Part shown: piece after piece, positions 43,497-52,045 of the stretch
How positions within the stretch are numbered: position 1 is the stretch's first letter
Layout of the letters: each line of letters opens with the position of its first letter
Assembly: GCF_947648125.1 (NCBI RefSeq)
Contig: NZ_CANSMR010000025.1
Location: 1 to 64,000, forward strand
Reading direction: 5' to 3'
Length of the DNA: 64,000 bases
Origin: an uncultured Bradyrhizobium sp.
GTDB taxonomy: Bacteria; Pseudomonadota; Alphaproteobacteria; Rhizobiales; Xanthobacteraceae
The notes under the pieces: generated by a model
What the model saw: only the letters and a program-made list of their open reading frames with translations
Databases searched by the model: none
What the model was told of the DNA's origin: nothing
Translations under genes and position numbers: made by a program

Positions 43497-44693
43497 TCAC
43501 GCCATGAGACGCGATGAATTCCATCCCCTGCCATGGTCGCCGGGTGCCTCCCAGCCTGTTTCGGAGACGATCAGCGTGTCCTCGAGCTTGATGTAGCCGC
43601 GCGCCGGATGCAGCAGCGCGGTTTCGATCGAGATCACCATCCCGCATTCGAGCGGCCGGTCGGCGTCATAGGGCGCGTAAGGTACCGGGCCGGTCGCGGT
43701 GAGGCGCGGCGCTTCGTGGCTGACGAGCCCAATGCCGTGTGCGGTGAAGTCGAGTATGGCGCGATGCGGCGAGGCTTTGACGGCCGCCTCGCCCGCCGCA
43801 ATGATGTCGCCCCCCATGGCGCCCGGCCGGATCGCGCGCCGGGCCACTTGCTGGATGTCCTCGACCTGTTGCAGCAACTCGCGTAGCTCGCTGTCGGGCT
43901 CCCCCAGAAGTCCCATGCGGCTGAGGTCGCCGATATAGCCCCGGTAGTTTCCGCCGGAATCGATCGAGATCACGTCGCCCTCTTCAAGAGGCTGGTTCGA
44001 CGGCGCGCGGTTATGGCTCTTGCCACCGGCGATCAGGCAATATTCGAAGACGAGATCACGTTGCTGCTCCTCACGGCGCAGACGGGCGACGACATCGCTC
44101 TTGGTCATGCCAGGTGCACAGCATTTGAACGTGGCCATCATCGCATCGACGACCCGTTCGGAGGCCTCCCTGATGAGATCCAGTTCGGCCGGTGACTTGA
44201 CGGCACGAAGCCGCTCGAGCGTGAAATGAGCCTCGCGGAACTCGACGGTGCCAAGACCAGCAAGCAGGTGATCCCTGGCGTCGGCCGGCAGAAAGCCTGC
44301 CTCGATGCCGACACGCTTGGCGGATCCCCCGAGCTTTTTCACATGATCAATGGCGAAGCCGATCGCATCGATCGTTCCCCACGCGCCCGCTTTGACAATC
44401 GGCGCCGATATCCGTCCAAGCTCATGCTCGAACTTCTCCATACGGTTGCCGATGTAGACGGAATTTTCAGGGTGTCCTTTCTGATAGACGAACACCGGCA
44501 GATAGCGGCTGGTGCCGATCGCTTCCATGACGTCGAAGAAGAAGAAGCGATATCCGCCGAGCAGGTACTGCACATTGTGACGCGAGGTGACGATCAGGAC
44601 GTCGAGCCCCGCTTCATCCATCAGCCGATCGAGTTTTGCAGTATCGAACGGCGCCGCCGTTGCGATCGTGTCGTGCGCACTGTCCATGGTCAT
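43497..44693 (-). CDS. M24 family metallopeptidase (Xaa-Pro dipeptidase/creatinase-like)
   Basis: 398 residues with an N-terminal creatinase domain (about 1-165) and a C-terminal pita-bread catalytic domain. Metal ligands are visible: the two Asp in ISIDSGGNYRGYIGDLSR, His in FTAHGIGLVSHEAP, Glu in MVISIETALLHP and the last Glu in YIKLEDTLIV. The full ligand set points to a metal-dependent hydrolase rather than metal-free creatinase. Last gene of the operon that begins with the FAD monooxygenase at 48565; it may cleave an amide made or imported by that pathway. Confidence 0.88.
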   Translation of the reverse strand: MTMDSAHDTIATAAPFDTAKLDRLMDEAGLDVLIVTSRHNVQYLLGGYRFFFFDVMEAIGTSRYLPVFVYQKGHPENSVYIGNRMEKFEHELGRISAPIVKAGAWGTIDAIGFAIDHVKKLGGSAKRVGIEAGFLPADARDHLLAGLGTVEFREAHFTLERLRAVKSPAELDLIREASERVVDAMMATFKCCAPGMTKSDVVARLRREEQQRDLVFEYCLIAGGKSHNRAPSNQPLEEGDVISIDSGGNYRGYIGDLSRMGLLGEPDSELRELLQQVEDIQQVARRAIRPGAMGGDIIAAGEAAVKASPHRAILDFTAHGIGLVSHEAPRLTATGPVPYAPYDADRPLECGMVISIETALLHPARGYIKLEDTLIVSETGWEAPGDHGRGWNSSRLMA

Positions 44694-44705
44694 ACCTTTC
44701 GTCTT

Positions 44706-46124
44706 TCACTGTCCCGCTGCCGCTTTTGCGGCCAGCGGCTTCGGTACGGCGCTCGCGCCCGCGCTTTCGCCAAACAGCGCCACCGGCCGTCCGTGCGGCT
44801 CGACGCCGAGGAACGTAAAGGCGAGTCCGATCAAGAGGCCCGCGCCGGCAAGGAAGAAAAACGCCGGCGCCACCGCCGAGGCAGTTGCGCTGGGATGTAC
44901 GACATTGTCCGCGCCGGCGATCAATGCGAGGCACAGCGGCCCGACGATCTTGCCGACCCCGTTCGAGAGCTGGGCAAGGCCGACCGCGCGTCCCGAAAGC
45001 TGGACCGGAAAGATCTCCGCGGGATAGGGCCCGATGTTGGAGAATCCGCCGTCGAAGAACACGGCGCCGATGATCAGGAAGACCAGAAACAGCGGGACCG
45101 AGCCGGCAAAGTCATTGTGAAAATAGGCCGCCAGCGCCAGCGAAACCGCGGTGCCATAGCCCATCAACTGGCCGCACGGCTTGCGGCCGACCCGATGCGC
45201 CAGAAAGGCAAAGCCGGTCCGGCCAACGACGCCGGCTAGGCTGACATAGATGAACATCTTCGCCGCATCCTGGGGCGCGACACCAAGCAGCAGCGCCACG
45301 ATCGTCGGCCCCCACAGGAAGACACCGTAATTCGCCGTGCTGGCGCCGAACCAGATCAGGACTGTCAGCCAGAAGCGCCGCTGCTCGGCAAAGAGATCGG
45401 CAAATGTCGCCGGGTTCGCCGGCGGCAGCGTGGGAAGCGCGAACTCGTCGCCGCCGACGCGATAGAGCTTTCGGATGCTCGCCTGCGCCTCGCGGACGCG
45501 GCCCTTGCTGATCAGCCAGCGCGGCGATTCCGGCATGATGATCATGGTCAGAACCGCGAGGATGATCGGCAGAAAGCCGACCGCCGCCAGGCCCCGCCAG
45601 CCAACCAGCGGCAACAGGAAGCTCGCCGTCACCGACGCCGACAGCACGCCAAAGGCGACCGGAACGACCACGAGGCTCGTGACCAGCGTGCGATGACGGG
45701 TCGGTGCGAATTCGACGATGGCGGGAACCGCCGCCGCCGCACCCGCGGCAAGGCCGAAGCCGACGAAAAAGCGCAGGATCGCAAACGCAACCCAGCCGTC
45801 TTCTGGAATAAACGCGATCGCGCCCGAGGTCAGGCCGCAAAGCAGAACGCCGGCAACCGCCAGCGGCTTGCGCCCGAAGCGATCGGCGAGGACCCCCGCG
45901 GCGAACGCCCCGAGCATCGCCCCGATGCCGGCGCTCATCAGCATGATGGAGGTCTGGCCAAACGTCAGGTGCCATTTCGGCGCCAGCACAGAGACCAGAA
46001 ACCCGACCACAAAGAAATCGAAGAAATCCACCACGCCGGAAATGGCGAAGATGATGATCGATAGCCAATAGCGCGTCGTCACCGGCGCTTCGTCGAACGG
46101 CACAGCGCTCGCTTGCTCAGCCAT
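44706..46124 (-). CDS. MFS transporter, aromatic acid/sugar-type
   Basis: A 472-residue twelve-span carrier. The loop 2-3 motif is GVLADRFGRKPLAVAG and the loop after span 4 has PAIVEFAPTRHRTLVTSL; FLAHRVGRKP occurs in the second half. These agree with the metabolite:H+ symporter or aromatic acid:H+ symporter groups. Lies between the M24 hydrolase and the alpha/beta hydrolase genes on the same strand; it likely imports the aromatic substrate of the monooxygenase. Confidence 0.9.
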   Translation of the reverse strand: MAEQASAVPFDEAPVTTRYWLSIIIFAISGVVDFFDFFVVGFLVSVLAPKWHLTFGQTSIMLMSAGIGAMLGAFAAGVLADRFGRKPLAVAGVLLCGLTSGAIAFIPEDGWVAFAILRFFVGFGLAAGAAAAVPAIVEFAPTRHRTLVTSLVVVPVAFGVLSASVTASFLLPLVGWRGLAAVGFLPIILAVLTMIIMPESPRWLISKGRVREAQASIRKLYRVGGDEFALPTLPPANPATFADLFAEQRRFWLTVLIWFGASTANYGVFLWGPTIVALLLGVAPQDAAKMFIYVSLAGVVGRTGFAFLAHRVGRKPCGQLMGYGTAVSLALAAYFHNDFAGSVPLFLVFLIIGAVFFDGGFSNIGPYPAEIFPVQLSGRAVGLAQLSNGVGKIVGPLCLALIAGADNVVHPSATASAVAPAFFFLAGAGLLIGLAFTFLGVEPHGRPVALFGESAGASAVPKPLAAKAAAGQ

Positions 46125-46142
46125 GGTCTCCCCCTGTTGTTG

Positions 46143-46934
46143 TCAAGCCGCCTTCTTTTTTGAATTTAGGAATGCCGTCACCGCCTCCGCCACCCTCTCG
46201 GGGGCCTGGATCGACGCGACATGACCGACGCCTGCGATGGTCTTGGTCTCGACGTGCGCAAGGTCGCGGGCGAGCGCAAATGTCTCCGCATTCGGGATCA
46301 GCCGGTCGTCGCCGCCCACGAGCAGCAGCGTCGGGCGATCAAAGCCTGTCAGATCGGCGGCGACGGGCTGCGCGAGCAACGCGCCACGCCGCGCCTTCTG
46401 GCCGTCGTCGCGGCTCGAGCCACGGAAGATGTCGATCAGTTCGGGCCGCGTGCGCAGGTATGCTGGCGGGAAGAAGAACTCCGCGATCTTCGGCGCGTTG
46501 CCTGCGGTGTCGGCGCGGTACGACGCGAGTGTGCGGAAGACATCCGCATTGACCTCCAGTGGACTCCTGTTGACCTTCCAGGTGCTGCTCAGGATCAGGC
46601 GATCAATGCTGCCGGGATGACGGGCCGCCAGCACTTGCGCGATCTGGCCGCCTAGCGAGGTTCCGAAGACATGGGCACGATCGTAGCCGAGCCCTCCGAT
46701 CAGGGCCGCGGCATCATCAGCCAGGTCGGCCAGCGAATAGGACGACGGAGGATTCCTGGTGGCGCCGGAATCGCGCTGGTCATAGGCGATCACGGTGAAA
46801 TGCGCCGCCAGCGCAGGCGCAAGGCCGTCGAACATCGAGTGATCGGCCTCGCCGCCATGCAGCAGCACGATCGGCTCGCCGCGTCCGCTCATCTCAAATG
46901 CCGTGACGACGCCGCCAGATTCGAACGATTGCAT
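46143..46934 (-). CDS. alpha/beta hydrolase
   Basis: 263 residues. The oxyanion segment is EPIVLLHGGEADHSMFDG, the nucleophile elbow GTSLGGQIAQ, the acid loop VGGDDRLIP and the final His in IAGVGHVASIQAPE. The start at 46934 (MQSFESGGV) follows GGAGG; more than 100 codons of open frame upstream overlap the monooxygenase and are ignored. Could hydrolyse a ring-cleavage product or an ester, as in many aromatic operons. Eleven bases after the monooxygenase stop. Confidence 0.9.
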   Translation of the reverse strand: MQSFESGGVVTAFEMSGRGEPIVLLHGGEADHSMFDGLAPALAAHFTVIAYDQRDSGATRNPPSSYSLADLADDAAALIGGLGYDRAHVFGTSLGGQIAQVLAARHPGSIDRLILSSTWKVNRSPLEVNADVFRTLASYRADTAGNAPKIAEFFFPPAYLRTRPELIDIFRGSSRDDGQKARRGALLAQPVAADLTGFDRPTLLLVGGDDRLIPNAETFALARDLAHVETKTIAGVGHVASIQAPERVAEAVTAFLNSKKKAA

Positions 46935-46945
46935 GGGAGCCTCCG

Positions 46946-48565
46946 CTAATGCAGCAACGTCGAAAGCGCGCCGGCCAATTCCTTCGCCGGATCCGACGGC
47001 ACCCACGGCATCCGCCACGCCACGTGTCCATCGGGGCGCACGAGCACGGCGCCGCGCATGCCCAGCTGGAATCCGTCCGCCGGGTCGGCTGACGGCAGCT
47101 GTTTCAGCGAGAGCGGCAGGCCGGTCTTCTCCGACACCTGCTTCCCCGCCTCCAGCCACTCGCTGCCGAGCGGCCCGGTGACGACGGTGAATTCCTTGTC
47201 GAACCAATCGAGCGTCGACTTCTTGCGCGAAGGCTCCAGCCACATATGCGGAAAGCGCGCGCCGGGACGGTCGGTCGGCGTGTAGTAGCGGGAGTTCAAC
47301 GCCTTCGCGACGGTGCCATCGGGGATCACGGCGCCCTCCTCGTAATTGTGTCCGAGGTTCTGCCCGATGCTGTGCAGGTGATTGTCCATATCATTGATCC
47401 AGAACCTGATCCGGTCCGGATTACGCGATCGCACGGCGTCGTCGGTCAGCCCAAATCGCAGCCGATTGCCGTAACTGAAATTGGCATTGGATTGCGCGAT
47501 CGGCCGGCGTTCGCTGGAATAGCTGTCGAGCAACTTCTCGTCCGCGAGTCCCTTCAGCACGAAGGCGAGCTTCCAGGCGAGATTATGCGCGTCCTGAACA
47601 CCGGAGTTCAGGCCAAAGCCGCCGGTCGGCGGAAAGCGGTGGGCACAGTCGCCGACCAGAAACACCCGGCCCTTTCGAAAGGTCTCGGCCACCTGCATGC
47701 TGACGCGCCAGATCGAGCGATTCAAAAGCGTGACATCGAGGTCCGGAATGCCGACATGGCCGCGCGCGATCTCGATGAACTCCTGGTCGGTCCACGGCCG
47801 CTCGCGATCGTCCTTGGTCAGGCCGATTTGCGTCACGGTGAGCCAGCGATCCCGGCCGTTGGTGTTCAGGATGCCGGCGCGCGGCAGATCGGGCCTGTCC
47901 GGGATGATGATGAAGCCGGCGGCCTCGCGCGCGATCGGCAACCGCGACAGATCGGCCCGCCAATATTCGTTCGACATCACCGCCAGCGTGGAGGGCCCGA
48001 CCATCTCGATCCCGGCGCTGCGCCGCGTCTGGCTGCCCGCGCCATCAGCGGCGATCAGGTAAGTCGCCTTCCACTGCGTCACCTGACCGGTCTCTTCGCA
48101 ACGCGTCGTAACGTTGACGCCGCTGTTGGTCTCCTCGAACGATTCACAGGCCGTGTTGAACAGGACCCTGGCGTGTTTTGACTTCTCGACCACCCGCAGA
48201 ATTTCCTCCTCGACGGCGTCCTGGGCGACCAGGCTCTTCCAGGCGGGGGTGTGACCGACATTCGGCTCGGGACGGGTGCGGCCGAACTCGTGACCGGCGA
48301 TGCTGTCGAGGAACACGAACATGTCGGAGTTGTCCTGCAGGCCGCGATCGCGGATCGCCTGCTCGATCCCCCACTGCCGGAAGATCTCCATGGTGCGGAC
48401 CCAGCAGCCGCGCGACTTGGGATGATCTGTTGTCGTTGGGCTCTTCTCGACCACGACGCAGTCGATGCCGAAGCGATCGAGCAGCAGCGACATCGCAAGG
48501 CCGACCGGCCCGCCGCCGGCGATGAATACTGACGTCTGGCGTGCCTCATCGGTGGCGATGCCCAT
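46946..48565 (-). CDS. FAD-dependent aromatic monooxygenase (group A)
   Basis: 539 residues. FAD-binding motif FIAGGGPVGLAMSLLLDRFGI at the N-terminus, the DG motif LIAADGAGSQTRR near residue 175 and the GD motif VFLVGDCAHRFPPTGGFGLNSGVQDA near residue 295 are all present. A C-terminal thioredoxin-like region (from about 430) ends in GAVLVRPDGHVAWR, as in MhpA/PheA-type phenol hydroxylases. NAD(P)H-dependent ortho-hydroxylation of a phenolic ring is expected. First gene of the four-gene operon, divergent from the LysR regulator. Confidence 0.9.
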   Translation of the reverse strand: MGIATDEARQTSVFIAGGGPVGLAMSLLLDRFGIDCVVVEKSPTTTDHPKSRGCWVRTMEIFRQWGIEQAIRDRGLQDNSDMFVFLDSIAGHEFGRTRPEPNVGHTPAWKSLVAQDAVEEEILRVVEKSKHARVLFNTACESFEETNSGVNVTTRCEETGQVTQWKATYLIAADGAGSQTRRSAGIEMVGPSTLAVMSNEYWRADLSRLPIAREAAGFIIIPDRPDLPRAGILNTNGRDRWLTVTQIGLTKDDRERPWTDQEFIEIARGHVGIPDLDVTLLNRSIWRVSMQVAETFRKGRVFLVGDCAHRFPPTGGFGLNSGVQDAHNLAWKLAFVLKGLADEKLLDSYSSERRPIAQSNANFSYGNRLRFGLTDDAVRSRNPDRIRFWINDMDNHLHSIGQNLGHNYEEGAVIPDGTVAKALNSRYYTPTDRPGARFPHMWLEPSRKKSTLDWFDKEFTVVTGPLGSEWLEAGKQVSEKTGLPLSLKQLPSADPADGFQLGMRGAVLVRPDGHVAWRMPWVPSDPAKELAGALSTLLH

Positions 48566-48645
48566 CCTCGTCTCTCCTCCGTTTGATCGTTGGGGAGAGA
48601 CTGCTCTCTTTTTGGTATCTCACAAGAATATGTTTGATATGGTAT

Positions 48646-48664
48646 CCATCTCAATTTGAGATGG
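48646..48664. promoter_or_regulatory. palindrome overlapping the lysR ribosome site
   Basis: Perfect 9-bp inverted repeat CCATCTCAA-T-TTGAGATGG. Its right end includes GGAG of the lysR ribosome site (start 48675), and GGTATC occurs twice close by (48614, 48641). It is placed for autoregulation of lysR and for control of the divergent monooxygenase operon. Confidence 0.55.
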
Positions 48665-48674
48665 AGCTCCCATC

Positions 48675-49571
48675 ATGGACCTGCGGCAGATCCGTTATTT
48701 CGTCGCCGTCGCCGAGCGTGGCGGCTTTGCCGCCGCAGCGAGCACGCTGAACGTCGCCCAGTCGGCGCTCAGCCGCCACGTCAAGGAGCTCGAAGACGAA
48801 TTGGGCGGCGCCCTGCTCGAGCGCGGCGCGCGCGGCGTCTCGGTCACTGAATCCGGCAAGGTGCTGCTCGCACGCGGCCGCTGGCTTCTTGGGACGATCG
48901 ACGACATCAAGGCCGAGGTGCGCACGGAAAATCGGGAGCCCAGCGGTACGGTGCGGATCGGCGCGCCGCCAAGCCTCGGCGATATCCTCTACCCGCCGCT
49001 TGCCCAGACATTCGTGAAGCAATTTCCACGCGTGCGGCTCGAGCTCAGTGAAGGCTTGACGGAAAACGCATCGGAACGCCTGCTACGGGGCGAGCTCGAT
49101 CTGGCGATCGTGACGACGCCATCCCCCAACGATCACCTCGACTATGAACTGCTCATGGTCGAACAGGTGTTCCTGATCGGGCCATCGCGCGATCCGCTGC
49201 TGAAGCGCGGCAGACTGACCCGCAAGCAGTTCGACGCCCTGCCATCCGCTGTCGGCCCGCTCAGCCGCAACCCGTTCCCATCGACCATGCTCTGCGCGGT
49301 ACGGGTCGACAACAGCACGCCGATGAAGCGCATGGTGGCATCGGGCCTCGGCTATGCCCTGCTGCCCTTCTCCGGCATTCACCAGGAGGTGGCTGCCGGC
49401 GCGCTATCGGCAGCGCTGTTGCCATGGATGCGCGCCGACCGCATCCTGGCATTGCCGCGCGGACGGCCGGTGAGCCGGGCAACGCGTGAAGCGATTGCCG
49501 CCTTGAAGACGATCTGCCGCGCTTTGATCGATGACGGGATTATCCTGACCGCGCCGGCGCGCAAGAGCTGA
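48675..49571 (+). CDS. LysR family transcriptional regulator
   Basis: 298 residues. N-terminal winged HTH: MDLRQIRYFVAVAERGGFA, AAASTLNVAQSALSRHVKELE and LLERGARGVSVTESG. The effector domain begins at about residue 92. It is divergent from the FAD monooxygenase operon with 109 bp between starts, the usual arrangement for a LysR activator of an aromatic pathway; it also precedes the dioxygenase operon, which has its own MarR gene. Confidence 0.93.
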   Translation: MDLRQIRYFVAVAERGGFAAAASTLNVAQSALSRHVKELEDELGGALLERGARGVSVTESGKVLLARGRWLLGTIDDIKAEVRTENREPSGTVRIGAPPSLGDILYPPLAQTFVKQFPRVRLELSEGLTENASERLLRGELDLAIVTTPSPNDHLDYELLMVEQVFLIGPSRDPLLKRGRLTRKQFDALPSAVGPLSRNPFPSTMLCAVRVDNSTPMKRMVASGLGYALLPFSGIHQEVAAGALSAALLPWMRADRILALPRGRPVSRATREAIAALKTICRALIDDGIILTAPARKS

Positions 49572-49678
49572 GCATGATTCCGCGCTGCACGCGCGGGCTC
49601 CATTCGCAGCATCCCGCCGCCCGTTCCAGGCGGCCCGGCCTCACCGCGTCCGCTCCGGGTCCACCAATCGCCTTGACC

Positions 49679-49698
49679 ATAGTTGTCATGACAACTAT
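49679..49698. promoter_or_regulatory. 20-bp perfect palindrome, probable MarR operator
   Basis: ATAGTTGTCATGACAACTAT reads identically on both strands. It lies 87 bases before the dioxygenase alpha-subunit start. MarR-family repressors of aromatic operons bind sites of this size and symmetry, and the operon ends in a MarR gene (53356-53949). Confidence 0.7.
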
Positions 49699-49785
49699 AG
49701 AGTCGTTCCAAGATTGGCGATCAAGCCGGCTGTTCCCGCCGTGGAGCGCGCCTTGCAGCCGGCGGCAAGTCGTAGGGAGGACGTG

Positions 49786-51159
49786 ATGAACGCTGCTTCG
49801 CAGAACCACGCGGCACGGATGCGGGAGATTTCCCGGCTCATTGACGATCGCCCCAGCGAGCGCATTTTCCAAGTCGATCGCCGGATCTTCAGCGATCCCG
49901 ACGTGTTCGACGCCGAGCTCAGGCATATTTTCGAGGCCACGTGGAATTTCATCGGCCTGGAATCCCAGGTCGCCCGGCCCAACGACTTCGTCACCACCCA
50001 TATCGGCCGGCATCCAATTCTGGTGATGCGCAGCGCAGACGGCAAGGTCGGCGCATTCCTCAACACCTGCCGGCATCGCGGAACGATCGTCTGCCCCTTC
50101 AAGCAAGGCCGGCAGAAATTCCATGTCTGCCGTTACCATGGCTGGGCCTACGACTCGAGCGGGCGCAACATCTCGGTGACGGAGGAAGCCAGCGGGCAGT
50201 ATCCGCCGTCCTTCTCGAACCAGAATCACGACCTGCTCCCGGTCGCCCGGCTCGGCTCGTATCGCGGATTCCTGTTCGCAAGCCTCTCGGCCGACGTTCC
50301 GCCGCTGGAAGAGTTTCTCGGCGACACCCGCGCCTTCCTCGACCTCATCATCGATCAGAGCGACAGCGGTGAGGTCGAGTTCGTGCCCGGCGCCAGCACC
50401 TACACGTTCGATGCGAACTGGAAGCTGCAGTTCGAGAACGGTCTCGACTACTATCATTTCGCGACCACCCATAGCTCCTACGTCGATATCCTGAAGAAGC
50501 GCAACGCCACCGCGGGACCGGACGCCGGCTTCACGGTCGAGCCGGAAGGCGAGCAGGAAGGTCAGGGCAGCTTCAGCTTCGACTATGGCCACGCCGTCAA
50601 CTGGTCGATCAAGCGCACGCAACTCTATGGCCGTCCGCTCGGCATGGATCCGGCGCGCCTCGATGCCGTGCGGCAGCGCGTCGGCAGCACCCGCGCCAAG
50701 TGGATGCTTCGGCAACGTAACCTCACGATTTTTCCGAACCTCCAGGTCATCGACATCCTGTCGGCGCAGGTGCGAACCTGGCGGCCGCTGGCGCCGGACA
50801 AGACCGAGATGGTGTCGCATTGCCTGGCCCCGGTCGGCGAAAGCGCCGCGGCCCGCACGCTTCGGATTCGCAACTACGAAGACTTCTTCAACGCCTCCGG
50901 GCTCGCGAGCTCCGACGACAACGTGATGTATGAATTCTGCCAGACCGGCTACGACGCGACATCAGCCGCACCCACGCAAGGCTATCTGCGCGGCGTTGCG
51001 GAGGTTGGCCACGGCGAGAGCGCGCATACGCGCGAGCTCGGCATAACGGCGTCCGAATGGTCGTTCGGCCCCACCAGCTTTGGCGGCGAGACGAATTTCC
51101 ACCCGGGCTATCGTGAGTGGCGCAGGCTGTTGCAGCACGCCGCGGGGGAGACGGCGTGA
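49786..51159 (+). CDS. Rieske ring-hydroxylating dioxygenase, alpha subunit
   Basis: A 457-residue oxygenase subunit. The Rieske cluster is CRHRG...CRYHGWAYD (C-x-H-x17-C-x2-H) and the mononuclear iron site is ENGLDYYHFATTH, which keeps Asp, His and His. The start at 49786 (MNAASQNHAARM) follows GGGAGG; the frame opens 24 codons earlier without a match. Size and motifs place it with benzoate/salicylate/anthranilate-type or phenylpropanoid dioxygenases; the exact substrate is not readable. Overlaps the beta subunit by one base. Confidence 0.92.
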   Translation: MNAASQNHAARMREISRLIDDRPSERIFQVDRRIFSDPDVFDAELRHIFEATWNFIGLESQVARPNDFVTTHIGRHPILVMRSADGKVGAFLNTCRHRGTIVCPFKQGRQKFHVCRYHGWAYDSSGRNISVTEEASGQYPPSFSNQNHDLLPVARLGSYRGFLFASLSADVPPLEEFLGDTRAFLDLIIDQSDSGEVEFVPGASTYTFDANWKLQFENGLDYYHFATTHSSYVDILKKRNATAGPDAGFTVEPEGEQEGQGSFSFDYGHAVNWSIKRTQLYGRPLGMDPARLDAVRQRVGSTRAKWMLRQRNLTIFPNLQVIDILSAQVRTWRPLAPDKTEMVSHCLAPVGESAAARTLRIRNYEDFFNASGLASSDDNVMYEFCQTGYDATSAAPTQGYLRGVAEVGHGESAHTRELGITASEWSFGPTSFGGETNFHPGYREWRRLLQHAAGETA

Positions 51160-51674
51160 TGGCTGGCAGCGCAATCAAACATACGGATGTGCACGCGGCC
51201 GCCGCCGCGACCATCTTCCGCGAAGCCCGCCTGCTCGACACCGGCGAATGGACCGATTGGGTCGCGATGTACAGCGAGGATGCCGTCTACTGGGTGCCGG
51301 GATGGCTCGATGAATACACCACCACCAGTGATCCCGATACGCAGGTCTCGTTGCTCTACCACGATGCACGGCGCGGGCTGGAGGAGCGGATCGCGCGCAT
51401 CGAGTCACGCAAATCGATCACGGCGCTGCCGTTGCCGCGCACCGTGCACCAGATCTCGAACCTGGAAGCGTCCGAGAGCGGACCTGACGAGATCATCTGT
51501 CAGTCGGTGTTCTCGGTGCACGTCTACGACCCGCGCATCGCCAAGGAACATCTGCGCCACGGGCGCTATCAGCACACGCTGAAGCGCGAAGGCGAGACCT
51601 GGAAGATCGCGCGCAAGGTCATCACGCTGGTCAATGACCGGGTCCCGACCGTGCTCGATTTCTACAGCATTTGA
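51159..51674 (+). CDS. ring-hydroxylating dioxygenase, beta subunit
   Basis: A 171-residue SnoaL-like beta subunit. Typical segments are EARLLDTGEWTDWVAMYSEDAVYWVPG near residue 22 and GRYQHTLKREGETWKIARKVITLVND at the C-terminus. It supports the alpha subunit structurally. The start at 51159 shares a base with the alpha stop (TGATG), showing translational coupling. Confidence 0.92.
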   Translation: MAGSAIKHTDVHAAAAATIFREARLLDTGEWTDWVAMYSEDAVYWVPGWLDEYTTTSDPDTQVSLLYHDARRGLEERIARIESRKSITALPLPRTVHQISNLEASESGPDEIICQSVFSVHVYDPRIAKEHLRHGRYQHTLKREGETWKIARKVITLVNDRVPTVLDFYSI

Positions 51675-51682
51675 GAGAGCAC

Positions 51683-52006
51683 ATGGCGGATCAGGGAATC
51701 TGGCACGAAGGCGCCGCACTCGGCGCGCTGAGCGAAGGCGAGCCCTACGGCATCGAGATCGCCGGGCACCACATCGCGCTCTATCGCGTCGGCAATGAGT
51801 ACTACGCCACGAGCAATATCTGCACCCACGCGGAGGCGCTGCTGTCCGACGGCATTCTGGACGGCTGCGAGATCGAATGCCCGCTGCACATGGGTCGCTT
51901 CGACATCAGGACCGGCGAGGCGCTGACCAGTCCGGTCGAGATCGACATCCGGACCTATCCGGTGCGCGTGGTTGGCGACAGGCTGGAAGTCTGCCTGCCC
52001 GCATAG
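51683..52006 (+). CDS. Rieske-type ferredoxin of the dioxygenase
   Basis: A 107-residue Rieske ferredoxin. Cluster ligands are CTHAEALLSDG and CPLHMGRFD (C-x-H and C-x2-H). Start ATG 51683 after GAGAG. It passes electrons to the oxygenase. No ferredoxin reductase gene is present in the operon or elsewhere in the window, so the reductase must be supplied from another locus. Confidence 0.92.
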   Translation: MADQGIWHEGAALGALSEGEPYGIEIAGHHIALYRVGNEYYATSNICTHAEALLSDGILDGCEIECPLHMGRFDIRTGEALTSPVEIDIRTYPVRVVGDRLEVCLPA

Positions 52007-52045
52007 CGCGACCGCCAAAAAATCAACAAATCGGGGGAAGCTGGG

